Assembly: GCA_013397435.1 (NCBI GenBank) | Contig: VZRG01001321.1 | Coordinates: 30,192 to 94,191, forward strand | Direction of reading: 5' to 3' | Length of the DNA stretch: 64,000 nucleotides | DNA from: Erythrocercus mccallii | Lineage: Eukaryota; Chordata; Aves; Passeriformes; Dicruridae | In this document: in pieces, positions 37,801 to 50,569 of the stretch | How the letters are laid out: every line of letters begins with the position of its first letter | Position numbering within the stretch: position 1 is the first letter of the stretch | Made by a program: the position numbers and the translations under genes | The notes under the pieces: model-generated | Told to the model about the DNA's origin: nothing | What the model saw: the letters and a program-made list of their open reading frames with translations, nothing else | Databases searched by the model: none

Positions 37801-40655
37801 TCTGTAGCCCTCTCTGCTTTGAACATGGTTTTTGTTATTGCTCTGTGAGCCTCTGGCACCAAAGCATTGCTGTACACTTGTTCTCTGAGCGTGGCGTGGC
37901 CACGCTGATTATATTAAACCTCTTACAATTTACAAAGTGTTTGGGCTCATTTGGTCTATCCATTTCTGCTGCCCCACAAAAGGACTGAAGAGAATGAATC
38001 AATTTTTAAAACAAATAGGACTTGACAGCAGAGACAGAGATTTTTGTGAATGGCAAAAGGTGCCTAATTAAGAGCTCTAGGGATGATGAGCCTTTCATTT
38101 CTCTAATGAAAAGGAGCTCTGTAGCTTCCAAGTGTTATCCAGCTCCAGCAGAATGGATCTCTTCTCCAGGGAGAAAAAGACAATTAATTTTTCTTTTTCA
38201 CTTAGCTACTGTTACTCATTTTGCCTTCTGTGTGAAACTTGGGTCAAAGCTTTCAGGGGACAGTAATTTCAAAGTGCTCAAAGATACCTGGAACGGATGT
38301 TTTCAATTTCCAGGTGGCACAAAGTGGCATTTCTAAAATAAAACTTGCTCACCAAATCCCCTACTCACTTTACCTTAAATACCTGGCATTTTTCTCAAAA
38401 TAAGGCAAAAGATCCCAGTTCTTTACTGTGTGTTTTCCAGTCATAATGGCAACACCAGGGCTGGATATAAATAAACCTGATTAATTGAGCACACTGGTTT
38501 CCCTACTCTCTTTCATAATAAAAATATACAGAACATAAAATAGAAAGTTAATGGGCAGGGTTGCATCAACTCTTGCACTGTGAGGAAACCAGCAAGGAGG
38601 TGGCTCCAGGCAACAACAAAGCTTGGTCTGAACGGGCTGCTCATTGAATGTCCTCCAAGGAGAAAGGACAGGGTGTTTCCACATTTGATTACTCCTTGTG
38701 GGATTAAACTGGGCTTGCTTAATCCTCACTCACAGTGTGCCTCCTGTCTGCCTACAAAGCCCATTGGAGTCCTTTAAAGGATGCTAAAGCTGAAGAAAGA
38801 GCCCTTCAAGCAGCAGCTTTACTTGTTTTGTTTTGTGGGGTTTGGTTTTGTTCTGTTTTTCATCTAAAGAAAGTGGTCCCTGTGTAAACTGGGGAGGGCT
38901 GGGGGCTGCTCTGGCCCACAGTCCCAGCCCTGCACAGCTGCAATTCCTGTGTTTGTGGGGGGCTCGGGGCAGGCGCCAGAAAGAAGCCAAACTGCTGAGT
39001 TTCCACTGTCTTTGCAGTGCTTAAACTTTCTGGAAATTGCAATAACACCAGCATCCAAATCGAGCCCATGGTCTGCAGAAAGAATTTTATTGTGCTGTTG
39101 CTTGAGCAGCAGGACCCTGAGGGCAATATTATTTACAGTCTTTGGATGAGGCTGGACTGCTTCCTAGCCCAAGAGAGCACTTTGATGTGCCTTTCTCAAG
39201 TAATTCATACCCTTTTTACAGAAGTTGCTCTTTAACCCTCCATCATTCCTTGTGATACTCTGTCATCTCAATTCTTTTGCTCTGAAATGAGATTAATGCA
39301 TAATAGCAGGACCCTCCCCTTGTGTCCTGACGGTTCCTTGGCATCAGCGAGGTGCCTCTGGCACTGTTTCCCCAGGAACAGCCCTGCAGGAACCCACAGC
39401 AACACCTCCAGCGTGGCTGCACCCAGGATAAACCAGATATGGCCGAGGAAACCAGGAACAGAGATAAAAATTCTTTATTCCTCAGAAAAGCCATGATTTA
39501 ATCACATTTTGGGACAAGTCCCAGATCTTTAGCAACACCTGAGTTCGACCTGCCTACAAGGAAATGCCCTTGTTGTGGTGTGGTGTAAACTCTTGTGAGA
39601 AATCATCCCCAAGAGCCTGGTGTCTACCATGGCAGCCAGCCTCAGGCAGGGGACACACAGGGCAGAGCCTGGGGCAGAATATCTGTGTGCTCTGCACACA
39701 TCAGTCCATGCAGGTGATAGCACTGGGCATTTTGTCCACTGCAGCCACAGGAATGGTGCCTCCCAGCAAAACCACCTCCTACAGCTCTACGGGCACTAGG
39801 GAACCTGGGATTGTCAGCACAGACCACGTTCGTGCTTTCAGTTTGATCCTGAAAAGAGAAACATCTCAGTTGTGCCTAACAGAGAAGTGAAGAATAAAAG
39901 CAAGTGGGAGACAAAAGCATTTCCCCTCTATTTAGGCAACAAAGCTGCTGAGGCTGCAAACCCAAGTGCAGAGAGGGCACAAATGGAAGCTCAGAGAGAA
40001 TCTGTGCACAGTGGTGGATGCTCTGCATCCAAACAGGCACAGAATGGCAACTTCCAGCCAACAATGCTCTCATCTCAGAGCCCAGGTCATAGGAAACAGA
40101 GCATAGCTCAGTAGCCAGCTACTCACAAAGTATTAGAGGCACTGAACTTAAACAAAGCATCTTCTTTTTCCTGGGAAAAAAAGCAAGTAATTTTAACTAA
40201 AGTGGCTAAAGTGAAACATGAGGAGCTGCCACCAGCAATCCAATTTAGGACTTTGCTTTTTTCTTTTAGCTCATAACCTTTCAGATGTACCCACTCACTG
40301 AGGATAACTTTCTGCTGAGTGGGACTGTTTATTTCACCAGCAGTCTTTAAAGCTCTGTGGGGAAAATTTCTCTTTCTTCCCATTTTCTCCAAGACAAAAA
40401 TGGTCATATGGGTGAAAATTTTATAAAAAGGAAAAGGACAGACAGGTTTGCTTACTCAGCTAGATACTCATTCTCCAATCTGAGCTATCACACACACACC
40501 ATGGTTACCAAAAATTAAAGACAAAGGAACCCCCCTATAATTCCATTCAGCAAATAAGTTTGTACTTAACTGGGTAGAAATAGTGACAGATTAACTATAT
40601 GACCCCCCCAAAAAATTCACAAAGATGAAGAATTTTCCATTTTTTGAGCTCAAAA
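34856..40655. other. non-coding stretch, no gene recognised
   Basis: Nearly 6 kb of single-copy-looking sequence. The region 38820-39160 has overlapping open frames on both strands but no recognisable protein. A T/G-rich simple tract (TTGTTTTGTTTTGTGGGG type) lies at 38824-38860. No RNA gene or further repeat recognised. Confidence 0.45.
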
Positions 40656-40752
40656 TAGAATCACAGAATGATTTGGTTTGGAAGGGGCCTTACAGACCAT
40701 CTAGTTCCAATCCCTCTGCCATGGGCAGGGATCCCACCCACAGCATCTGCTT
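40656..40752 (-). mobile_element. CR1 LINE 3'-end fragment
   Basis: Reverse-complement CR1 terminus: AGAATCACAGAATGATTTGG begins at about 40660, followed by GGAAGGGGCCTTACAGACCA and TTCCAATCCCTCTGCCATGG, all hallmarks of the avian CR1 3' end on the opposite strand. Sequence similarity fades after about 40752. It is better preserved than the copy at 18958, including one terminal ATTCTGTG-type unit. Confidence 0.9.
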
Positions 40753-43700
40753 GGACTGAGGGTAAATAGAATACACAACTGTATTTCTAAAGTACAGCCT
40801 GACAAATGATGCTCCAAACCTTCCCAGAAAAGGCTCATTTTGAAGATCTCAGTAAATGTGTACACTGTTAGAATTCACTAGCAAGAAATAAACCAACCTG
40901 ACTCTGCAGCCCAGGAATCCATTTCTTTCATGTCCTGGCTCTGAAATGTGGTCTAAAAATAAAAATTATAGCCAGATTTTCATCTATATATGTAAATATT
41001 TGCACCTTTAAGTAGTGATTTGGAGTTTTTGTAAAAGCCTCCAAAGTAAAAAAGCTGGCAATCATTTAAAATAGTATTATTATATGAACTCCTCATGCTG
41101 CTCTTAGAATACCAAAACCGAACTCAATTTGAAGTCCATCTTGAAAAACTTCAAAGTGGACTGAATGTTAAAAAATGAAAACTTGAAAATCTTGGTTGTG
41201 CTGAAAAGGATTACACTTGAGAGCAAGCAAAGCAATGGTCCATGGGGAAAATGAGGAGCAGCCTCAGCTTCCTCCTTTCAGGTTTCAGTGTAAGTATTTA
41301 TCTCCATTCGTGCTGTCTGGAATGACTGATGAGACCGGCCAGTTTTGCAAACCTGATGTTGGTTAATCTCTGCTATGACACAGAACAGACATTTTTGCAT
41401 GTTTTGGCAAACAGGTGACTCACATTTCAGTACTGATGGCTCAATTCATGGCTTCTCAAGCTGATTTAAATTGAAATCCCCAAGTTCTGTTTTGATTTTC
41501 AAAGGATTTTTTTCTAGACTAAGTCCAGAGGTTGTAAACCACCACCAGTTTTCAAACCATACAAATCACCCAGACCTTTTCTCCTTTAATTCCTGTGGAT
41601 TCTGCCATCAAGCAACCTCCTCTAAGGAATTTTGTGGAATGTCCTGGAATTTTTGTGCCTGAGAAGTTCTGGATGCATTCTGTGAACAATACACGGCAAG
41701 GTCTGACTTCTGTCTCTAAAATAACCAGAACCTTTTAACTCTGGAAAGAGTGAACTTTAAAAAAAGTAAGAGAAATCTCACAGCTTATAGGTCATACAGG
41801 CAGGAACTAGCAGGTGCTCCCAGGAAAATCCAAAAAAGACAAAAGGAAAAAGAAAAATAACAAGTATAAAAAACCCCCCCAAACAACCTATTTGGTTTGT
41901 TTCTTCCAACATCACAGTATTTACTTTGGGCTCAGCAGGAGTCTTGAGCCAAAATTAGAAGAGAAACCTCTTAGAACCTGTTTTTATCTTAAGCAGGTTA
42001 CCTTTTCCTTCTTTATTACCTCACACAGTCATTCATGGCTTTAAGACCACAAAAAGCTCTCAAAAGGCTGCAGAGTAATAGTTACTATTTATTTTCTTCT
42101 AACTGAAACTAAGGACTATGGCCTTGCCTCCAAGGGGAGCATTTTCTTTGGTTTTATATCCACACCCACTTGAACAATCGGCTTTCCAAACAATATTTCA
42201 TTTCCAACAATATTTCAGTTACGGGCCCTGAGTAATGCTGGGATAAAATGAATGATTGTCAAACACTTGGCAGTGTTTCATTTTCTCCCCGGATTGCAGA
42301 CATTGCTCACGTGAGGGACTGTTCCAGACCTCCAGCTTCTGAGCCTGCCTGTCCCCTTACCCCTGACAGATAACACAGCCCCTGTGCTTACTCTCACAGT
42401 GAAAAACTTTGTGCAACACCATAAATTTGGGGATAGAGCACTGTGCCAATTATTCACAAGGTCTGCATTATGTGTAGGGTATTGTAATGGTAAAAGGGAG
42501 TTGTTGTATTTGTTCTGTGCAGACATTTCATTATAGGCAGCCTTGTACATGGGCTACTCGGAATCTTGTGTCTTGAGTGATTTCATTCACTCAAGGCTTC
42601 CTCATCTTTCCAGACTTTTCTTTAGGATATTTGCAGACTGGGGCATTCGGCCTCACATGCAGGTGTAGAAACTGGGCATCCAGAGGGTCTGAGCATAGAG
42701 GACCACCAGCCTCTGGCTCAGGAGATTGTGACACAGAACTGTCTTTCATCCCTAAGTTTATTTCAGTATTCAGGAGGAACTGCTCTTAAAATGGAAAGCA
42801 AAAGTGCTTTTCCTTTTATTTTTTTCCCAGGCACGGTTACGCACACACACACACACAGAGGGCTGCAGGCAACCCAGAGCAGCGGTTGGAATTTCCCCCT
42901 GAACACATCAAAGCAGGGATTGAGGAAGCAGCTGATCACGACAGCAAACAGAGCAGATTGTCCAGGGAAACAAATATTGTGGACATTCCTAAAGCAGTAC
43001 CTCATTCTGCACACTCCTTCTTTGCTTCTTGCACTTCTGCTGTGTCAGAACATAAAACTTCCTCCAGTTCTCACCAAAACTTTGGAATCTTTATCAAAAC
43101 CCAAACTTCCAATGCAAGGCTTTTTCTTTTCCTTGGGAAGTGTCATTTGTCCTTGAAAAGCAGAAAGCACCCACCAAAATCTGCAGTTTGAGGTGAGTTT
43201 AAGCAACGCTTTTCCCTTGGCAGGGATCTGATTTGCTATAACCTTACATTACTTGGGCTGCTTTTCAGCAGGAAGAGGTGAGAAAATGTTCTCATGGCCA
43301 TAGTTATCTTTTCCTCGGTAGAATTCCCAGCACTACAATCCCCTTTTGGGTGCTCATCTCCTTAATGGAGATGCAGGGTTGCCCTGTCCTAACAGACCCC
43401 AATCTGCTCAGCACAGTCCAATCTCTCCAATGTGAGAAAGCAGTCAATTTTATGGCAAAATGTAGAAGTGCAAAAATCTGAGATTATGACGTTTTGTGCC
43501 TGTTCATGCTGCACTACCGACAGACTGAAACAGCAAAGGCAAAAACTTTCTTTATGGATCATCCATATTACAAATCAGGTGCAGCATCTACCTGCAAAGT
43601 CCAGCAACACCAGTCTCCAAATGCATCTTGGGAACCAGGAAATGTGGGATTTTCCTCCTTTTTGTGCTATCTTTGTCTTCCAAGGTGCAAAGGAACTCTC

Positions 43701-46700
43701 CAGATCTTGGTTCTAGCACTGTAACAAGCAGTGAATGGATAAACAGAGCAGGAAAACCCCCAAGTGCAACCCCAGTTCCACAGGCTTGACAGCCCAGAGA
43801 GGATCTACAGGGATAATTCCATGCTTTGATGTAGTGATGAACTTTTGAATGTTGACAATTAGTGGCAAACCTCATTAAAATTGGTCTGTTCTTTAGGAAC
43901 AGAAGGAAGGGCAGTGCCAGCTCCTGCCCCAGGTGGTTGGGCTGTGGATGCTCCCCACCAGCAGGGCTGGTGTCCAGCGCTGGCTGCTGTGGCCTCACTG
44001 CTTCTCTCACTCTTTGGAGGGACAGGAAACCTTTCAGAAAACTGCCTCTCGCTCGGCTCTGGGTTTGCTCAGCTCCTGCTGCAGCAGAATATAGCCCTAG
44101 CCCCAGACAACAGCATGGTCTGGAGATACCAACAAAACTTAAGAGTCTTAGCAGTGCTCACCAGGACTTGTATTGCTACTGCGGGAAGAATTATGGGCTA
44201 CATTTTGTACAGCAGTTAATCTAAGAATGCAGTTCTGAATAACCTGATTTTGTTTTTGAATAACTAGCATTCTCCCTGCCAGTGATTCCTTCTTCTCCAG
44301 TATAATGTAAATAACACTTTATACATTTCATTTTTATGGTCTCTCTGATTGTATCTTACACTTCCCTTCAACAGCAAAAATTATTCATAAATAATAATAC
44401 ATTTTTCCAGTAAAGGGAGAACATTTAGATTATTTTTTCCTCCACTCTTTCAAACACCTTTACATTGTGTGACAATTACCCATTCACTGGACTCCTGCTG
44501 CTGGAACAATTTTATTATTTTATTTCCTTGCTTTCAGGCTCAGAGGGAAAGAAATTCAGTGCAACAATCAGATATTTGTGAACTCACTTCTGCCAGTGGC
44601 CAGTAAGGGCAAGAACCCTGTGCAAGGGAATTGTGCCAATACAGGCACAATTCTTTCCTAGGGAATGCTGAATGCACAGAGCAGAACAATTTCAGAAATT
44701 ACTTTCCTGGCATTTCCACACAGAAACTACCTCCTATTATTGTGAATAATTATGAAATCTGAGGCAACTCTGAGCAGGTCACAGTGGAAGGACTCTCTAT
44801 CCCTTATGTTCTATAACTGATCCCATTTATAAGGACAGTGACCAGAAATGTTCAGAGACAGATGTCACACAGAGGCCTCGAGTGTGGCAACATCAGGAAA
44901 CATCAGGTGGCAGCTTCAGCACATCTAATTCTGTGTGAGCCAACATTTTACAGTTGTATACAATTTTTAGTGATAAAAAGGATAAAATGAACACAAAATT
45001 AGAAAGCACTGTGTTATTAGTCCCCACCCCAGTAATCATTGACTTCTTTAAAATGCTCTAACAGCAACAGGCAGCTTTCAATTTTAAGCAATCACACCTT
45101 TTCCTACCAATGTACATAATGTTCTAAGAAAGTGATATATTAGAGCATGATAATAAATAAATTGTGCTGAAAGCTCCTCTGATCATTGCACAGAAATGCT
45201 TGCGTGGATGCAAAAACCAGACTTGAAATCCAAAGCTTAACTGCTGCAGGCAGGAGTGGAGAAGTCTGTAAAAATTCATCATAGAGAGGCGTAGGAGACT
45301 CCAGAGCAGCCCAGCCTCCCAGGCAAGATGGAGAAATGGAATTTACCTGGCAGTGGGACACGTGGTGACCCTACAAAAGGCTTTGCTGACTCTTAGTGAG
45401 CCTCAAGTGACCAGCGCTCAGAGAGCTGGGTCCCATCTAAGTGGTGGGATCCTGACAGCACGTGCCAAATCCCCAAGACAAAAACTTTCCTTTCTTCTCC
45501 ATCTGTTGCTGCAGCACCCCTCCAGCAGAAGAAAGCTGAAAAAATAAAGGGAGAAAAAAAAAAAGAGAACATGCTATGCTATTAGTGTAGCTACAGAGAT
45601 ATTTATAAACCAGCATAGAAAAGGGAGCTGTTTTTGAATCCTGTTGTCTCTTGCAGTACTGCCAAGAATTGGAATCAGAAAGTGCTGATCATATTTATTT
45701 CCACAAAGAAACCCCCATCCCCCCTGGGCTGAGCGTCTTTCAAGGAAACCAAAATTTTCTGCTGCTAATAACAGAGCTTACACCTAAAAATCAGAAGGCA
45801 GCAAGAAAAAAAAAAAATAAAAGGTTTTTTTGGTCATGTGATGGACAACCTGCACTTCACAGCACAAACCAAGTGCTTGTGGCAGCTCAGAACACTCAGA
45901 AGGAAAAACTGCCGACATGGAAGGTCATTACTTTTCAGGAACACCTGGGGCCAGCTTCAGGTGGTGTGCAGGAGCACAGCTCAAGCCCTGCAGCTCTTCC
46001 AGGTGTGTCCCTGCATGGAGAAGCTCCACCAGCTGCCTGCCCACCCTGCCTGTGCTGCTGCTCCTTCCTCCCTGTGCACCCATAAAGGCTGCACAAGGAC
46101 CAGGGGGTTCAAACCACGCCAGCAGCAGCTGTGCTGGATAAAAGCTCACTCAGATCAGTGTAAATCAGCAAAGCCTGCCCTCACAAAGGGTCTATCCGGG
46201 TAAACAAGGCTGGTATCAAGCTGACAACAATTGGGACTCTCTCACTATTTTTCTCCTCCGCTCCAGTTGTTTGTTCCCCGTCTGCTCCCTGCTTTTGACA
46301 CAGCAACAGAAACGTATTTGTTCACGTTCTCAAGAAACCTTTCTTCAGAGCTTTCCTTGCAATGTTCAGATTTCAGATGGTCACAGGGCTTTGCCTTTAG
46401 ACTTCAAGCTCCTCAGGGCAGAAACAATGTCAGATCAGTGTGCAGCATCGTGAATGCCAACGAGGCCGCAGGAGCAGTGACAGTGCATACAGTTAACACA
46501 GCTCTTCTAATCCACATCCTTTAAGCACTTTGTAATCCAAGCTGCCAAGAATCAAGGGCAGAAGGAGCAGGGATGTCATGCTCCTTCCATTAGATTTTAC
46601 AGCTAACAGAGTACTTTTTCTGGTGTGCTGCAGCTCATGCCCAGCCGTACGCTGTGCTCACTAATCAAGAGATCTTTCTTCCCATCTGCCACACATCTTA

Positions 46701-47429
46701 AATCACTGTCTTCAGTCACTTCCAATGGGCCGCTCCCTGGAAAAATTAATAAGACTCCATAAAAATGCTGTATTATTACAACTTCTGGCAGTGGCCCATC
46801 TATACCAATCACCTCAATACAGGATTTTTGGCAGGTATTTACACTTAATTCTCTACTTAAACAACTCTTTTATTAAGAGTTCGCATGTAGTTGCTTGGCA
46901 TTCCACTTGAGCAAGGATGAACTTGGAACAGACACCTGCTGTGGCAGTGGCTGCTGGGCTCAGGGGATGGCAGCACCCAGAAATCCCATCCTCCCACTCC
47001 AAAGGGTGGAGAGCAGGAGATTTTCAGTGGAGCCACATCCCAACCTGTGACTTTAGGCAGGCATGATGGACAATCGTTCACTGAACGCCCCAGGATTTTG
47101 GGATGGGCAGCTGAGGATTGTGTTGTTCAGGAGCCCTCCAGCCTCCCACAGGTCTGAAGCTGAGTGAGCTCCAATGCTGCTGAGGTGATCTTTTCTGCTG
47201 CCCTGAGTTCATCCTCACAGTTTCTAATGTTAGCACTTTAATATCAGAATCTAACACGAGCCAGCAGTTCAAAGGTGAAAAGCATTTTACAACAGAATGA
47301 AAATCACAACAGTGTTCAGGAGACTCAAAATTACTCATTTCCCAAGGGGAAATTACTGGTATTCCCTTTCCAGCAACTCTGCTGGTATCAGTGTCATTAA
47401 AAAGAGGGAGTGGGAAGACAGATAAACAA
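40753..47429. other. non-coding stretch, no gene recognised
   Basis: About 6.7 kb with no supported gene. A (CA)8 dinucleotide lies at 42842-42857. Frames around 42728-43191, 43588-44224 and 45651-46203 overlap on both strands and resemble no known protein. A+T-rich patches occur at 40960-41090 and 44210-44470. Confidence 0.45.
42842..42857. repeat. (CA)8 microsatellite
   Basis: Eight perfect CA units preceded by ACG and followed by GAG. It is a short dinucleotide repeat, possibly polymorphic. Confidence 0.95.
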
Positions 47430-47720
47430 AGTCTTAAAAAGCAAATATGTTCTAACTAGTGGTTATCACCACACTTAATAATTAGGGTACTAATTAAGAG
47501 AATAAGTAACACACTAGCTATTAGCTTCTAGTAATTAGTGCTTCTTTTCTCTAGATAATAACAAGCTGAAAAGAAAATAAAAAGACCTGAATCCGTTTCA
47601 CCATTCACCCTGTCCACATCGTGAAAACCTATTACACATATTAATCATGAGCACTATGAAGCAACACTTTCAGATTCTGCATATAACTCAGTGTTTAAAT
47701 GTGTGGCTTTTTACATGAAT
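47430..47720. promoter_or_regulatory. cluster of TAATTA homeodomain-type sites
   Basis: Three perfect TAATTA cores lie within 60 bp at 47479-47484, 47491-47496 and 47532-47537. They are followed by A+T-rich sequence without simple repeats (TTAATCATGAGC near 47640). This motif is the preferred core of many homeodomain factors, and such clusters are common in vertebrate developmental enhancers. They also arise in A+T-rich DNA by chance, so this is only a candidate. Confidence 0.25.
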
Positions 47721-48139
47721 AGACTGGACCTTGATAATGTCTAATGGGGTTACCTTTACGTGCACAAGTCAACTCCTTAAACCATCCAGCCTAAACTCTG
47801 GCACACCAGAGATGCTCATACAGATGATCCAGAGCTGGGCAGAACAGTGCTGCCATAGGAGGGAGAAAGCACAGAGAAATTCTTTCTGAGAGTAGGGCAA
47901 ACACTTTCCAGGGCAATGTTCTCATAGGTGAGAGAACTGGATTTAAATACCTGAAGCTGAATCAGACAGGGACTGAGGCTGAGTTGTTCCCTATACCTGC
48001 CAGGTTATGGTCAAGCATAATTTACCTCATGATTTACAGCCCTTCTCTCTGACACAGGATTTCCCTGTCTTCCTCCTCAAACCACGGCCCTGCAAGTGAG
48101 AGCAGAGAGCAGTACCCAGGTCCAGCTGTGTTAAGGCTG

Positions 48140-48861
48140 TGTCCTGGTTTGAAAGGCAGGTGTCTGCTGGGGAAGGCAGGAGCCTCCCTTGGAATGGAGA
48201 ATGCAACCCCCCTCCCTCTGAATTATTATAATTTTGAAATTAAGGGGCTCTCAGGAAAGGATATGAGGGTAGGAATAACAGTTCCTTACTAGTACGTGTA
48301 ACAAGGCTAACAAAGAACAGTAACTATGGCATTAACAATAAACAGAACCAGGAACCTCATGCGGCCTTCTCGGCCGAGACGGGCAGGGATGGAGGAGAGG
48401 CTTTGCTTCACAAACCCTGGGGCTGTGTGACCCCGGTGCCCTGCAGGGCTCTGAGGAGCACCAGGCTGGAAGGGCAGGGATGAGCAGAGATCCCGGCTGG
48501 TGGATGAGATGTATCAGGAGCTCCTCGGTGCTGGCTGGAAGGGCAGGGATGAGCAGCGATCCCGGCTGGTGGATGAGATGTGTCCGAAGCTCCTCGGTGC
48601 TGGCTGGAAGGGCAGGGATGAGCAGAGATCCCAGCTGGTGGATGAGATGTGTCCGAAGCTCCTCGGTGCTGCCGTAGCTGTGCCAGGTCCTGGCAGGGAC
48701 CAGAGACAAAAGAAGTGTAGCCAGGTGCTTCATTCCTCTCCTGACTTTGGCCACTTCTTTTATTTTTCTTAACTACCCATAAGAACCCAGTAGTTAATTT
48801 CCTAGAAACTTATGGGAAAAAATTCTATCAGTAAAAAAAGAAAGAAACCCAGCTCCCAAGA
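48140..48861 (+). mobile_element. solo LTR of a passerine ERVL-type element, variant with internal tandem repeat
   Basis: The element starts TGTCCTGGTTTGAAAGG at 48140. Its first ~165 bp align with the reverse strand of the LTR at 20203-20948, sharing for example GAATTATTATAATTTTGAAA and AAGGGGCTCTC. It ends at about 48861 in CCCAAGA, compared with CCCAAGACA in the other copy, so the final CA appears lost. GGCTG at 48135-48139 recurs at 48862-48866 as a 5-bp target duplication; the match extends to AGGCTG if the terminal A is counted. After about 48310 it differs entirely from the other LTR and carries a G+C-rich interior with a 69-bp tandem repeat. No retroviral genes are attached. The 140-codon minus-strand frame at 48332-48754 translates the repeat and is not a gene. 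Confidence 0.75.
48465..48671 (+). repeat. 69-bp tandem repeat, three copies, inside the LTR
   Basis: The string GGGCAGGGATGAGCAG begins at 48472, 48541 and 48610, an exact 69-bp period. The unit runs through a GATCCCGGCTGGTGGATGAG-like segment to CTCCTCGGTGCTGGCTGGAA. Copies 2 and 3 share TGTCCGAAGC where copy 1 has TATCAGGAGC, so they are the more recent duplication. The third copy breaks off after CTCGGTGCTG. Because 69 is divisible by three, the frames stay open across the array on both strands as 23-residue repeats, which is not evidence of coding. Confidence 0.92.
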
Positions 48862-48866
48862 GGCTG

Positions 48867-50569
48867 GAAGAGGAGGGTGATTTCCTAGCAGAACACAGCA
48901 GAGGTTACCCTACCCCTGCCCTGTGGTTCTGTTTGTACACTGGGAGCCTCAGTGCTGATCAGATAGCGAAAATTGGTCAAGAGCTAAGCTACACTCTCTG
49001 TGTTGGCTTTTAACACAAATCTTTGTGTGAGTAGATTAATACTCTCAGATTGCCCATGGATAAGAATATCCATGCAGCTCTATTAGCTACAGCAAATCAA
49101 TAGTATAAAATGTACTGTCTTGCTAAAGCACTGTTTTTTTCCAAACAATATGTCAAATTATTGTCTCTGGACATCGTGTAGAGGTGTGAGATACCACTGG
49201 AATAGAGTCCTGCCTGGGGTAAAAGAAAACCACTCTAGCTAAGTTACACAGCTGTGATCAAAGACAATGAAGAAATCATTCCATCTCGTGCTGCTTTTAG
49301 ATTTACCTGTTACGTGGATCTTCCCCCACACTGCTAGAAAGCCTAGGAATGGTTCATTTTCTTCAGTTCTCTTCAGTGAGCTGGACTTTCCTTGACTTTT
49401 AGAAAAAACACAAGACTTGAAACAATGAAATAAAGAGTTATTATCTGCTAAGCCACATTCCTATGCTCTCATACTTCTCAGTACCATTTTATGAGCAGAC
49501 AAACACACGTGCACACACATTGGTCCCACTAGGGAAACAGTTATTTTTTTAAAAAACCCACTTAACTACAAGCAAATAAGAGCTTCTTGGAGGTTTTTTT
49601 TCTTTAAACTGGTATTAAAAATGCATCAGTGCTAAATTTAAAATTGTTGGTAAGTAAACAGTAGGTAGCATTATAGAGAGCGACTTCATAAAATTCTAAT
49701 TATCCTTTTCCTATTTGTTGTGACATGCCCTCACATGGATTATGGGTTTGGACTGGTGCCCAGTCCTCTGCTTTGAAAATGCAAAGTAAGCAGGAGAGGT
49801 TTGTGTAACCTCCAGTTGGGTTTCTGAGCGTGGTGAGGACATTCTGTGAGGCTGCTGCAAGTGAAGGGAGTTCAGGCTGTCTCACTTGCTTCTCCTCACC
49901 CTTTGCTCACCCCAGAGCCATCAGTGTTTCCCCCCACTGCATGGGCTCCAAAGCAGAGCTTCTCCAGACCCTTGTTGACAGGGCAGGGGTGATCCCTACA
50001 GAAATACACTCCAAAATCGTTCATAAAGGGTATTTCTCTCCAGACACCCTCCAGGGACCCTGGCAGCATCCCCTCACTCAGGCCTGTCCATGCCAGGCTG
50101 TTGGGTCGGTGCAGAAGGGTTCAGTCACTCCCTGCCCTCTCATGGGAGAGCAGCTCCTCTTGGTGTTCCCATCCACGCCCTGGGGTATTGGAGAGTGAAA
50201 CTCAAAGCACCCCTCTCAAGCCTTTCAAGTTCCAGGCAGGAAGGAAGGAAGAGGAAAACGCTGGTGGCTTTGGGATCATCCAAAATCCCCGATGTTTCTC
50301 CCAGATGAGCTCTTTGCTCTTGTGCCCCGGTGCTTTGTGTCCAAGTGCACGGGGTGAAGCCTCCCAGGCACGTGGCAGAGACAATCCCCCCTCAGCTCTG
50401 TGGGCTGTGCTGGGGGCAGTGCCCTGGCCATGCCCAGGGACAGGGGGGGATGCAGTGGGATGGGCAAGAGGGACACCCATGGCAACAGCCACGCCCTCAG
50501 CTCTAACACAGTCTTGTGTGCTTAACCCCAAGGCCATTACCATTATCCAGCTCAGCCAAATGAATGGAG
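48867..50569. other. non-coding stretch, no gene recognised
   Basis: No gene recognised. The part 49830-50480 is G+C-leaning with overlapping open frames on both strands (for example 50101-50601 +), but these have no recognisable domain and CpG density is low. Confidence 0.45.

Noticed and set aside
48332..48754. 140-codon minus-strand frame with three 23-residue repeats
   Set aside because: It is produced by the 69-bp tandem repeat in an LTR; both strands stay open because the period is a multiple of three.
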